Source: Lamprobacter modestohalophilus
GTDB lineage: Bacteria; Pseudomonadota; Gammaproteobacteria; Chromatiales; Chromatiaceae
NCBI RefSeq assembly: GCF_016583905.1
Contig: NZ_NRRY01000033.1
Coordinates: 1-54,766, forward strand
Reading direction: 5' to 3'
DNA: 54,766 nucleotides
The notes beneath the pieces are model-generated. The model saw only the letters and a list, made by a program, of their open reading frames with translations. It was not told the DNA's origin and searched no databases. Position numbers and translations under genes: made by a program. Shown here in pieces: positions 1 to 8,344 of this stretch. The first letter of the stretch is position 1; every line of letters begins with the position of its first letter.

Positions 1-75
1 GGGATTGAGTCACATCCGAGCGAGCACGATCACCCACACCACGAGTTTCTAACCACGAGTTGCTAAGAGTGACTG

Positions 76-2178
76 TCACTGTGATGGCATGAAAGGCTTG
101 TCCTGCATTCCTGAAACCCTGTAATCCATCAGGCGCAGCAGGGCACCGATGCGACGCAGATCAGCCAGGCGCTGACAGTCCTTGGGGGCATTCAGTTGCG
201 CGAGCTGGTGCTGCTCGAATTGATCAATCCAACCGGCAACCGTGTCAGAAGCGACCGGGCAAGGTCGCTGTTGCTCGCCTTGCTGCCAATGGTTACCGTC
301 GGTCGCAAAGAGCGACTGGTAACGGGTGCTGCGCGAGATCAGATGGAGTTGGGCATCGAGTCGAATCGAACCCATGCCGAGCGGTTTGCCCATGCCCAAC
401 TGATGGCGGTATTCCTTACCCTGATGGCCCCGGGGATGCAGCGCCCAGCAGAGCGCTCCCAGTTCGATGTCGGAGAGGTTGTCGAAACGCACCCGAAACA
501 CAAACGATTTGGTCGGCGCGATGGGCCGCATCCGGGTGTGTTGCTTAGAGTCTAATTTGAGCTTGCTAGGGTGCTCGGCAAGCTGCGCGGTCGTGCGCGG
601 CCCCTGATGCCAGTAGCGCTTGGTGCCGCGTAACACCGTACGCTGGCCGCACTCCCGTTCGTTCATATCCCGACTGGGCGAATCGTAATGACTGAGATTG
701 ACCTTTTCGAGCGCCTCGCGGCTGGCTCGGATCGCATCTTCAGGGGTGCGTACATGTTTTGATGCATCTGCCCCCTGCACCAGATAATGTTGAAAGGTCG
801 TCGGCTTGGGTGTGCCAAGAATGCGCGGCGTCAGTGGTTCCAAAAACAGATCATCCGTATTTTCATCCGGTGCCAACTGGGCATCCGACACTGACAGCCG
901 CCCTGCATAAGCCCAAGCCTTGTCGCCCTGTCGAGGACGTTCAAGGTTAGCCTCCTCAAAATCGGTGTTGGAGCGGATATAGCCGAAGAGGGCATCGGCG
1001 AGGTCAATATCGAGGGGCTGACGCAAAGGGGCCGGGATTAAATCTTTGGGTGTTCGCTTGTAAGGCAGACGAAACATCATGGTCGGGCCAAAAAACGCCA
1101 GCTTCCCCTTGGCATCAACTAGATAAAACAGAGGATCGCCGTCGCCTGCAAGCAGTTCTTTATCTTTGCCCAAGGGGCGCGATGCGCGCTCATCAGAACC
1201 CCTCGTCAGGTCACGATCATCGGTGTAGTGCTCCCACATGTCATGTGGAATCGGGATAGCCTTAGCATTTTGGTCAGGGGCAAAAATAGCATATTGCGCC
1301 TTCTTACCACTGAGTACGCCTGATTCGATCAGCCAGGCGGAGAGTTTGCCATCTTTGTTATCAGATCGATCTTGCGGGTCGCGATGCTCAATGGATGCTG
1401 GGGTTTCAGTCATCGTGAGTACCAGACCGCCGTTACCGCGCGGATGATCCTCGCGTCGAGCAGGCTTTACCCAGATCGGGTGAACCTTGTGATTACCCCG
1501 GCTTGCGGATCGCAGTTGCCCAAGTTGTTCGAAAGGAACCCGAATGATCGACTCATCAAACGTTGCCGCGTCGCGGCGCGCTGGCCGAATAGCCCAATCG
1601 CCCTGATAGCGGCACAGGTAGCCGCCCTGGAGATGGGACGAGGGATAATCGAAATGCAGCGTCGCGGCTAGCTTCTTGTTTGGACCCAAGGTCTGGTCCC
1701 GATAGGCGCCGCCAAGCGAACTGGTGTCGCCTACCGCCCGATAGATCATCCCACGCTCGGTCACCTGGGTGAGCTTGCCGTAGCCAATGACCTCGATCAG
1801 CGAGCGCAGCATTCCGCGCAGACTGCTGCCGGGGATGACAGGCTCAGTGATCTCGCCGCGATGGAAAAAGTTGGGGGTATTCTTGGTGCGCTTGGTGTAA
1901 TCCGGGTTGTTCTCATCCGGCTTGGCAAACTGTTGTGAGCGCAGCGGCGCACGAATGAACAGCGGTGTTTCTGTAGTCAGACGCACCTCGAACCAGCCAC
2001 TATGCGGATAGCCTTCAGGGGAAAAGCGATCGTGATCCGGCAGCTCCCCGGCCTCATCGACCGCGCGCACCACGCGCTCGGGCAGGGGGACGAAGTTATA
2101 TGGCGCGCGTGATACGCGGTCATCTTCGGTGGGATTTCCTTGTTGCGGCAGGTGTTTGACAAAGGCCGATGCACTCAT
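76..2178 (-). CDS. Type III CRISPR RAMP protein, TIGR03986-like (large Cas7-type)
   Basis: A 700-residue RAMP-superfamily protein at the distal end of the cas10 operon, probably a backbone or accessory subunit of the type III complex. The N-terminal part has the typical RAMP signature: a beta strand (FEVRLTTETPLFI), then a loop ending IPGSSLRGMLRSLIE near residues 115-130. A later region (about 560-650) has a second RAMP-like strand and a Gly-rich turn (GMGKPLGMGSI), so two RAMP units are likely. Length and layout fit the TIGR03986 family, known from type III-D-like loci. The start overlaps the Csx19 stop in an ATGA. I see no catalytic motif beyond the RAMP fold. Family call by recognition only. 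Confidence 0.8.
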   Translation of the reverse strand: MSASAFVKHLPQQGNPTEDDRVSRAPYNFVPLPERVVRAVDEAGELPDHDRFSPEGYPHSGWFEVRLTTETPLFIRAPLRSQQFAKPDENNPDYTKRTKNTPNFFHRGEITEPVIPGSSLRGMLRSLIEVIGYGKLTQVTERGMIYRAVGDTSSLGGAYRDQTLGPNKKLAATLHFDYPSSHLQGGYLCRYQGDWAIRPARRDAATFDESIIRVPFEQLGQLRSASRGNHKVHPIWVKPARREDHPRGNGGLVLTMTETPASIEHRDPQDRSDNKDGKLSAWLIESGVLSGKKAQYAIFAPDQNAKAIPIPHDMWEHYTDDRDLTRGSDERASRPLGKDKELLAGDGDPLFYLVDAKGKLAFFGPTMMFRLPYKRTPKDLIPAPLRQPLDIDLADALFGYIRSNTDFEEANLERPRQGDKAWAYAGRLSVSDAQLAPDENTDDLFLEPLTPRILGTPKPTTFQHYLVQGADASKHVRTPEDAIRASREALEKVNLSHYDSPSRDMNERECGQRTVLRGTKRYWHQGPRTTAQLAEHPSKLKLDSKQHTRMRPIAPTKSFVFRVRFDNLSDIELGALCWALHPRGHQGKEYRHQLGMGKPLGMGSIRLDAQLHLISRSTRYQSLFATDGNHWQQGEQQRPCPVASDTVAGWIDQFEQHQLAQLNAPKDCQRLADLRRIGALLRLMDYRVSGMQDKPFMPSQ

Positions 2179-2783
2179 GAGCGCTCTCCTCCAGCTGAAA
2201 GCTCACACAGACGACTGGTATCAATGCGGGCGAAGCCGCTGCTGTTCAGGTAATGACGCACACGCAAACGTGGCGGGTCAATCTCGCCGCTCAACGCCAG
2301 CGGTGGGGTATGAAGCAGGCCCTGTTGGCCTTGCTCCAGCAGGCTGAAACCTTGCACGAGGGGATGGGCATAATCACCCCACAGCAGTTGAGATTCATCG
2401 AAACCTTCCTGCCAGATCGGGGTTTCGCCTTCCTTGGTGTCCCGCATCAAACGCGCTTTGAGGCTGTTCGTGTCATCGCGCCACACCAATACTTCCGCAT
2501 GCGGTGCGAACAGCCGCGCCTGTTGCAGCGTCAGGGCACGGAGTGGTGGACTGCAGGACCGAGCACGCTCGTGTCCTTCAGCGGCCTCATGGGAGGTAAT
2601 CAGGCGACCCTCGTCGAACCGGCCCCAGAGCACCCCATCGTCCAGATGCGCTAGCAACCAATGCAGTTGGTAGGTTTCAGCCTGAGCTTCGAGATAGGCA
2701 CGCAGCGAATCATCTTCAGAGGGTGGATCATCCACGATCAGCTGCGCTAGAGCGGGACAGTGATGCAGTGTGCGCTGGCTCAT
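2175..2783 (-). CDS. csx19: Csx19-like protein (TIGR03984) of type III-D CRISPR
   Basis: A 202-residue acidic protein lying between two RAMP genes and overlapping both by 4 bases, so it is translated as part of the complex operon. Csx19 (TIGR03984) is a small subunit-like protein characteristic of type III-D. Its exact role is not established. The visible pattern LHWLLAHLDDGVLWGRFDEGRL near residues 40-60 (two segments: LHWLLAHLDDGV and LWGRFDEGRL) and the C-terminal VRHYL strand fit that family. There is no catalytic motif. The assignment rests on gene order and family recognition. It might occupy the place of a Cas11 small subunit, since no csm2/cmr5-like gene is seen in the window. Confidence 0.7.
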   Translation of the reverse strand: MSQRTLHHCPALAQLIVDDPPSEDDSLRAYLEAQAETYQLHWLLAHLDDGVLWGRFDEGRLITSHEAAEGHERARSCSPPLRALTLQQARLFAPHAEVLVWRDDTNSLKARLMRDTKEGETPIWQEGFDESQLLWGDYAHPLVQGFSLLEQGQQGLLHTPPLALSGEIDPPRLRVRHYLNSSGFARIDTSRLCELSAGGERS

Positions 2784-4288
2784 ACTGACGCTCCTTCAAC
2801 GCTGTTCTCGGTCTGTTGCGGTCTATCCTGTGGACCTTCCCTGAGCCATTGGTGCAGATGCTGACTGACATAGGCCTCCAGCGCCTCGCGCTCGCCTTCG
2901 ATGGCAAGCTCCCCAGAGGCTGGCTCGGCGACCAGCCGCCAATGCTGATCCGTCTCTGGTGACGTGAGGCCGAGCTGTGCTTCGCGCCCCGTCAGTCGCC
3001 CGCGTCCGCTGCCGATCTCGGCACCCAGCGGCAGATCGCCCAGCCACAGATCTTTCAGCAATAGCAGTAGCAGGCCGATCTGGTGCGGCTGTGGTTGTCG
3101 CAGTTCAAGATGCAACGCTAACTGGCCACCGCTCATCGGCTGCGCATTAAAGAGCGCGCCCGGCAACACCCCGCCGGTCCAGCGATCCAGGCGAATGCGA
3201 CATTGCACCCAGTCATCACTGCCGCCCTCGATCACGGCTTCCGCGACACGCAAGGGCGAGGCGTAGGCCGCCTTGCCGGCACCGATGTCTTTGGGGCCGA
3301 AGACCTCCTCCACCAGCGCGTTGGCTGCTTGGTCATCCGCGGCCAACGTCTGCGCGATGGCGCGGGCGCGGGCGCGCAGCGCACCTGCCAATCCGGTGCC
3401 TGGCGCCACCGGTACCTCACCGCGTCCCGGACGCAAACTATGCGCCTGCTGCTTGTCCGGCCCGATCGCCGCATCGGTCCCAGCCATGAGCAGCGAGCCA
3501 TCAAGATCAAACATTGCCGTCAAGCGGAAGCGCCGCCGCTGATCGGCTAGCGGCTCGGCCACATCCAATAGTGAGTGAATGTCTGCACCAACTGCCACGC
3601 CCGCCACGCCAGAAGCCAGCTCAGCATCGCCCTGCTCGATCCAGGCGATCAGATCCTCGCACCGAGCGAAATCGAAAGCACGCACCCGCCACTCGGTCAC
3701 CCGACATGCGCCATAGCCACGCCGCTTGCGCGCGCCGAGAAAAATCTCGCCGGCTTCCAGCCCGTGCAGCGCGGTGGCGAGCGACTGGAGCAGTCGGGCC
3801 TCATCGTCCTCGGCGCCCACCACCAATTCCAGGCGCAGCGGAAAACGGGTTCCAGCCGTCCAGAGTTCGCGATTGAACAAGCGGTCTTGGGCACTGGTGC
3901 GGGACTGGGGATCAAGGCCCACTTCCTGGCGCATCTCCAACTGATGCTCTTTGCCCAAGGCCTCGTCGATGATGAGCGCGCTCTGTCTTCCGTCTTTGTC
4001 CGCGCGCTGTCCACCGAACAGATGCGACCCGGTTTCCTGCTGATCGGCGGATGCACCATAGCCACACTCGCAATCATGCAGATAGGCGCGCAGCGCACCC
4101 GCCAGGGAGGCACCGGTCAGCAGCGGCGTGCGGCCATCGAGCGGATCGACGAGCAGCGGCATATCCACCTGACTATCGCCATCACCCGCACCTAAACAAG
4201 CCGGGGTCTCCAGAAGTAAATCGGCTTCAATCACCACACGCTTGCGAATCTGACGCGAAGCCTCACCAGACCAAAAAGGATGCTTCAT
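2780..4288 (-). CDS. Fused double Cas7 (Csm3-like) RAMP subunit
   Basis: A 502-residue protein with two Cas7/Csm3-type RAMP units in tandem. Unit 1 (about 15-215) has LTGASLAGALRAYL and a Gly-rich element GARKRRGYGACR. Unit 2 (about 245-450) has APGTGLAGALRARAR and ends GAEIGSGRGRLTG. In type III complexes Cas7 units line the crRNA and carry the Asp residues that cut target RNA at 6-nt steps. Which Asp serves here cannot be assigned by eye. The gene overlaps csx10 upstream and csx19 downstream by ATGA junctions. Together with the single Cas7 (5904-6584) and the 700-aa RAMP protein, the backbone would comprise about five RAMP units, partly pre-fused, a trend taken to its end in the single-protein type III-E effector. 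Confidence 0.85.
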   Translation of the reverse strand: MKHPFWSGEASRQIRKRVVIEADLLLETPACLGAGDGDSQVDMPLLVDPLDGRTPLLTGASLAGALRAYLHDCECGYGASADQQETGSHLFGGQRADKDGRQSALIIDEALGKEHQLEMRQEVGLDPQSRTSAQDRLFNRELWTAGTRFPLRLELVVGAEDDEARLLQSLATALHGLEAGEIFLGARKRRGYGACRVTEWRVRAFDFARCEDLIAWIEQGDAELASGVAGVAVGADIHSLLDVAEPLADQRRRFRLTAMFDLDGSLLMAGTDAAIGPDKQQAHSLRPGRGEVPVAPGTGLAGALRARARAIAQTLAADDQAANALVEEVFGPKDIGAGKAAYASPLRVAEAVIEGGSDDWVQCRIRLDRWTGGVLPGALFNAQPMSGGQLALHLELRQPQPHQIGLLLLLLKDLWLGDLPLGAEIGSGRGRLTGREAQLGLTSPETDQHWRLVAEPASGELAIEGEREALEAYVSQHLHQWLREGPQDRPQQTENSVEGASV

Positions 4289-5907
4289 GGGGCAGACTCC
4301 CTCCGCTGAGCTTTCGATGCCCTAGCCAACACGGCATCGACCAACTGCAACAAGACACGCCGTGCCCTGACGGCATTCCATTCGGGTTGCACAGTGCCGA
4401 TGCCGGTCAGTTGGGTGCTGTTCAGCCCAAGCATCTGCAAGGCTTGATCCGGCTGATTTTCCAGGTCTGCGATCTGCCTTAGCCAGTCATCGAACGGCTG
4501 TTGCCCGATGCGTGTGCGTTGCAGATGCTTCTCGGCCGGCTTGGCCAGAGCAGACAGGTACTCGGTCAAAACAGCCAGGGTCGGTGTTTCTTGGAGTAGG
4601 GCGTTTTGCACCACGGCACGCAGACGGGCCAGTTGCGACACCGGCGGCGGCGGGGTCAAGGCCAATCGCGGCGTCGGGCCGAGTGCGGATCGCAAAATGG
4701 CGCCCTCGAGAACACGCTCACCGAGATGATTGGCCATACGCTGGGCCAAGCGTTGACCGGCAGCAGAGGTGATCGCAGGGACCAGTGCGGGAGCGCCGCG
4801 CGGCTCAAGCCGCGTCCAGTGTGCCCGCTCGCCTGACCAATTGCTCAGCAGCCGCCCGAACCCCTCGGCACGCCAGTCGCCCAGACCGTCCCACTCCAAT
4901 TGGCGCAGGCCCTCCTCATCCGGGTGCTGATCACCGGTGAAGCTCAGCACCACCACCGATCCCATTGTCAACACCGGTTCCTGCGGCAGCGGCAGCCCCC
5001 AGGTGCGGTTAAAGCCAGTTCGCAGTCCAGTGCTCAAAAAGGCTTGCTCCACACGGGGCGGCGGATCGAGCCCCCAAAACCGCCCTAGGGTGGCGGCCAG
5101 GGTCTGGGCATCGGGGCGCGCCTGCCCTAGGGTATCGCGGACCAGAAGATCACTGATCAGGGTGAGATGCAGGCGATCCCCGTCACCGGCTAGTGCATCC
5201 TCCTGTGCTGGTTCGGCGGATGATGTTTCGCGCCAGTCGTCAAGCGCCTGGGTGCTCAGCAGATCAATCTCTACCGCGCCATAGGTGTTGGTCGCCCGGC
5301 CAAGACGATGCGAACCCTGGAGCAGGGCGGCCAGTGTTTTGCTGTCCCCGTCCTCACAGAGCACGGCCCCGATCAACTGCTGCTCCGGAGCCAGGCAGTC
5401 GTAATTGAAAATATCGCCGGCGTCCTCGGTGGCGCGGCCGGCGAGGCGATCACGCTGAGTATGCAGGTTGATTTCGCGCTCGGGCGTGAGCAGCATGACC
5501 TCGGTACCGTCTTCCTCGTCAGCGGCCAGCATGAAAGGTGCCCCGACTCGCTGCCATTGGGTCATGTCCTGTGGCGGCGGCGGCTCGAGCGCGAAGTCCT
5601 GAATGCGGTTGGCATCATCCTTGGGCCGGCGCCAAGACAAGGGGGTTGGCAGTGACCGCTTCCCATCCTGTTCAGGATAGGCATTGAGAAAGCGGGCGGC
5701 ACCCGTGAAAAACAGCCGCCGAAAATCGGCGTCGGTGGCATCGCAGCGCCTAGCTTGGCCTTGGCTCTGCGCATAGCGCCCGATCAACGCCCCGCGCAGG
5801 GTGCTGCCGGGAAGATAGTCCAGACTACGCACCGTGTTGGGATCGCCCGTGCGACCCGCCACCAGCAGTGGTTGGCGCAACCGCACCCGATAGGTCACCA
5901 CCTTCAT
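4285..5907 (-). CDS. csx10: Csx10 (Cas5-like RAMP subunit of type III-D)
   Basis: A 540-residue Cas5-group RAMP protein expected to hold the 5' handle of the crRNA next to Cas10. The N-terminus has the Csx10 hallmark: a strand TYRVRLRQPLLVAG followed by YLPGSTLRGALIGRY at about residues 34-48. A second RAMP-like segment appears mid-protein (LHLTLISDLLVRDTLGQ). I chose the ATG at 5907 because it overlaps the upstream cas7 stop as ATGA. An in-frame ATG 13 codons upstream lies inside cas7 and has no ribosome-binding site. The presence of Csx10 is the main reason for calling the locus type III-D. Confidence in family is high. Confidence 0.88.
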   Translation of the reverse strand: MKVVTYRVRLRQPLLVAGRTGDPNTVRSLDYLPGSTLRGALIGRYAQSQGQARRCDATDADFRRLFFTGAARFLNAYPEQDGKRSLPTPLSWRRPKDDANRIQDFALEPPPPQDMTQWQRVGAPFMLAADEEDGTEVMLLTPEREINLHTQRDRLAGRATEDAGDIFNYDCLAPEQQLIGAVLCEDGDSKTLAALLQGSHRLGRATNTYGAVEIDLLSTQALDDWRETSSAEPAQEDALAGDGDRLHLTLISDLLVRDTLGQARPDAQTLAATLGRFWGLDPPPRVEQAFLSTGLRTGFNRTWGLPLPQEPVLTMGSVVVLSFTGDQHPDEEGLRQLEWDGLGDWRAEGFGRLLSNWSGERAHWTRLEPRGAPALVPAITSAAGQRLAQRMANHLGERVLEGAILRSALGPTPRLALTPPPPVSQLARLRAVVQNALLQETPTLAVLTEYLSALAKPAEKHLQRTRIGQQPFDDWLRQIADLENQPDQALQMLGLNSTQLTGIGTVQPEWNAVRARRVLLQLVDAVLARASKAQRRESAP

Positions 5908-6584
5908 GCTCCGGCCTCCAAGATGAATGGTTTCAGACCTTGCCAATACCGCTCGGTGACCTCGGTATCATTCTCGTACAAGGCGGATCGCAGGCGCCCG
6001 AGACCGCGATTGCGTTGCCCCCCTGCACGGCGCAGACAGGCGACGCAAGCCGCGAGTAGTCCGAGTTGTTCCGCCGTAGGCGCTCGGCCGAAGGTCAGCT
6101 CAGCATGCAGTTCCGTGGCACGTAAGAGCACCCGTTGAGAACGCAAACTGCCCGTTTCTGGAGCACCTTGGGGCGTCATCGCCGTCTGCCGGCGAATACC
6201 GCTCAGAGCGTCGAGCACGGCGTTCGGCGTCAGGCGTCCACTATCGACTTCGACGCGCACTGCTGCGCGTAAATCCGCCGGCAATTGGGCATCGCCGAGA
6301 CTTAGCTGGCCTTGACCTTCAGCCGCCGCGCCCGACACACCAAACAGTGCGCGCGCGGCGGCTTGTAAGGACGTCAACGCCTGTTCATGGTGCCGCAAGG
6401 TCAGGGCGCTGAGCAGATTGGCGCACTCCTCGACCAGCAGCCCTTTGAGTGATCGACCGCGCAGATAGGGCAGCCCCCAGCGGTCATGCTGCAATTCCAA
6501 GTCCAGCAGCCCGGCTAGGCCCTCACCGGCGGCAAAGCTGGCATCGCTGCGCAGGGTTAGGCGCAATTCCCAGCGGTTTTCCAT
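5904..6584 (-). CDS. Cas7 (Csm3-like) RAMP subunit
   Basis: A 226-residue single-domain RAMP protein of the Csm3 type, a crRNA-binding backbone subunit. It has YLRGRSLKGLLVEECANLL near residues 35-53 and a C-terminal Gly-rich loop (GGQRNRGLGRLR), both typical of Cas7. The start used is the ATG overlapping the Cas10 stop (TGATG) with a GAGGAGG ribosome site just upstream. A longer open frame of 39 codons upstream lies inside cas10 and is not needed. It lies immediately downstream of cas10 and upstream of csx10, the normal order in III-D loci. Confidence 0.88.
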   Translation of the reverse strand: MENRWELRLTLRSDASFAAGEGLAGLLDLELQHDRWGLPYLRGRSLKGLLVEECANLLSALTLRHHEQALTSLQAAARALFGVSGAAAEGQGQLSLGDAQLPADLRAAVRVEVDSGRLTPNAVLDALSGIRRQTAMTPQGAPETGSLRSQRVLLRATELHAELTFGRAPTAEQLGLLAACVACLRRAGGQRNRGLGRLRSALYENDTEVTERYWQGLKPFILEAGA

Positions 6585-8293
6585 CACATATCCTCCTCTC
6601 GGCGAGCATCCTGCGGTTGCGTCAGCGACAGGAAACGATCGAAGATCTCCACCGCGTCGAAATAGCCGCAGAGATCCGCATCCCAGCCAGTGCGTGGCCA
6701 ATGCTCGCGGCCATCTTCCACCGCGGGCAGCTCGCCGCCATCGAGAAACTGGTTGCGAAATAGCTCCACCGCATCTGAGCCACCGCGCAGGGCATCGCGC
6801 AATGCCTTGGTCTTATTGCGCCGACCCAGCCAGTCCGCCCCCTGAAACGCCTTGATCCCCGAGCGCACTGCCGTCCAAGAGCGACCGCGCAAGCCAGGCT
6901 CTGCCACCAGTGCCACTGGGCGCAGCAGCAGCGAGCGTTCGCGTCCCTGCAGGCGCAGCCCATACTCACGCTGACGCAGACGCTCCAGCCCATCGTCGGT
7001 TGCGGTGGCGCCGAAATGCCAGTCCAGCATCGCGCCCGCCACATGATGCTCGCGGCGCGCGTGCTTGGCGTTCTGACACAGCGCTTCGGACAGTGCATAC
7101 GCGGAAGAAAAGGGCCGAGTGACCTTGCCGATCGCCACTCCAGCACAGGCGCTAGCCGCGCCCTGATCATCGGGAAGCCCCGCGCTGTGTCGGGCAAAGG
7201 CCTGTAGCAAGGCTACCGTTGCCTCAAGGCCGATACGGCCATCGGTGATAAACGCAAGATCATCACCGCCAAATACCAGAGGGCGCAGCGGCAGGTACCA
7301 GCGCCCGGTCCATGTCGGCGGCTGGCCGTGCCGATCGGATTTCATCTCAGGACTGAGTGTGATCTCCAGACCGCGCAGCCGCTCATCCGCGACACCGATC
7401 TTAGCCTGGCCATGCGTCAGTGTGACCGCCTGTTTGATGGTGGTGACCATCTCCCGCAGTGCCACCTGCGCTGCCTCGGTCACGCCTGCGGAAAGCGCGC
7501 GCAGGGCGCGGATACAGGCACGAGAATCCTCGGCGTGTTGCACCAGCACCCGCTGAAAGCGACCGCTCATGTCGTTGCCATCAGCATGCACTACCGCTAG
7601 ATAGCTGTTGCGACCATGGCTAGCGCCGAGTTCCGAGAGGTCAGTCGGGAAAACGAATTGATCCGTCTCCGCAAGCCCGGTTACCTGGCGCAGCCGCGCT
7701 TCTACTGGCCCGTGGCGGGCGGCCGCCAGCTTGGCGAGGATCTCCGCCGAGGCCGGTCGCGCTTGGCCGAAGCTGCGATCCAGCCCCACCGCCGGCAGCC
7801 CGGTGGAACGACACAGCCGGGTCACGCCCATCCCGGCCAGAGGCAGCGAGACTGGGCGAGCCTCCTTGGCACGGGCCAAGGTGCCGAGCAACTGCTGATA
7901 GACTGCCGCGAAAGGTGCCCCGGTCCAATCGAAGGACTCGCGCGCCATCACCAGATTCAACCCCGGTGCATCGGTCAACACCCGCAGGGACAAGGCTCGC
8001 TCGAAGCGTTCCGCGAGTTCTGCCGAGCCGAACAAACCGAGAAAATTACCGCCGCCGCTATAAATCACCTCGGCAGCAAGAGCGCTGGAGCCTGGATCAA
8101 GACACCAGGATGGATCGATCTCGCGCTCGGCGGTGAGATTGCACTGCCCGGCGGTCAGTTCCCGCACCAAGTCAAGCGCCCACACTCGAGTCGCCTGTTC
8201 CACTAAAAACGAGGCCCCGATGTTCTCTCGCAGCCGGTTGCTGCCGAAGATATAAGTCTGGATGCCGCTCGTGTCGGCAATGAGCAATTCCAT
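6584..8293 (-). CDS. cas10: Cas10 large subunit, HD-less, GGDD intact
   Basis: A 569-residue Cas10, the signature subunit of type III complexes, which on target-RNA binding can make cyclic oligoadenylates. The protein begins directly with the first palm domain (MELLIADTSGIQTYIFGS), so the N-terminal HD DNase domain is absent. The first palm has IYSGGGNFLGLF at 78-89. The conserved HADGNDMSGRFQ segment lies at 236-247. The second palm carries FGGDDLAF with GGDD at 342-345, so cyclase activity is expected. No DNA cleavage by this subunit is expected. A C-terminal domain after about 440 is present but not further resolved. The upstream CARF gene ends 51 bp before the start, and the downstream cas7 overlaps. 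Confidence 0.93.
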   Translation of the reverse strand: MELLIADTSGIQTYIFGSNRLRENIGASFLVEQATRVWALDLVRELTAGQCNLTAEREIDPSWCLDPGSSALAAEVIYSGGGNFLGLFGSAELAERFERALSLRVLTDAPGLNLVMARESFDWTGAPFAAVYQQLLGTLARAKEARPVSLPLAGMGVTRLCRSTGLPAVGLDRSFGQARPASAEILAKLAAARHGPVEARLRQVTGLAETDQFVFPTDLSELGASHGRNSYLAVVHADGNDMSGRFQRVLVQHAEDSRACIRALRALSAGVTEAAQVALREMVTTIKQAVTLTHGQAKIGVADERLRGLEITLSPEMKSDRHGQPPTWTGRWYLPLRPLVFGGDDLAFITDGRIGLEATVALLQAFARHSAGLPDDQGAASACAGVAIGKVTRPFSSAYALSEALCQNAKHARREHHVAGAMLDWHFGATATDDGLERLRQREYGLRLQGRERSLLLRPVALVAEPGLRGRSWTAVRSGIKAFQGADWLGRRNKTKALRDALRGGSDAVELFRNQFLDGGELPAVEDGREHWPRTGWDADLCGYFDAVEIFDRFLSLTQPQDARREEDM

Positions 8294-8344
8294 GGTGGCT
8301 GTTCCGCTGCTGATGGTGAGCTAATGGGGCAAATCTGCTCAGGA

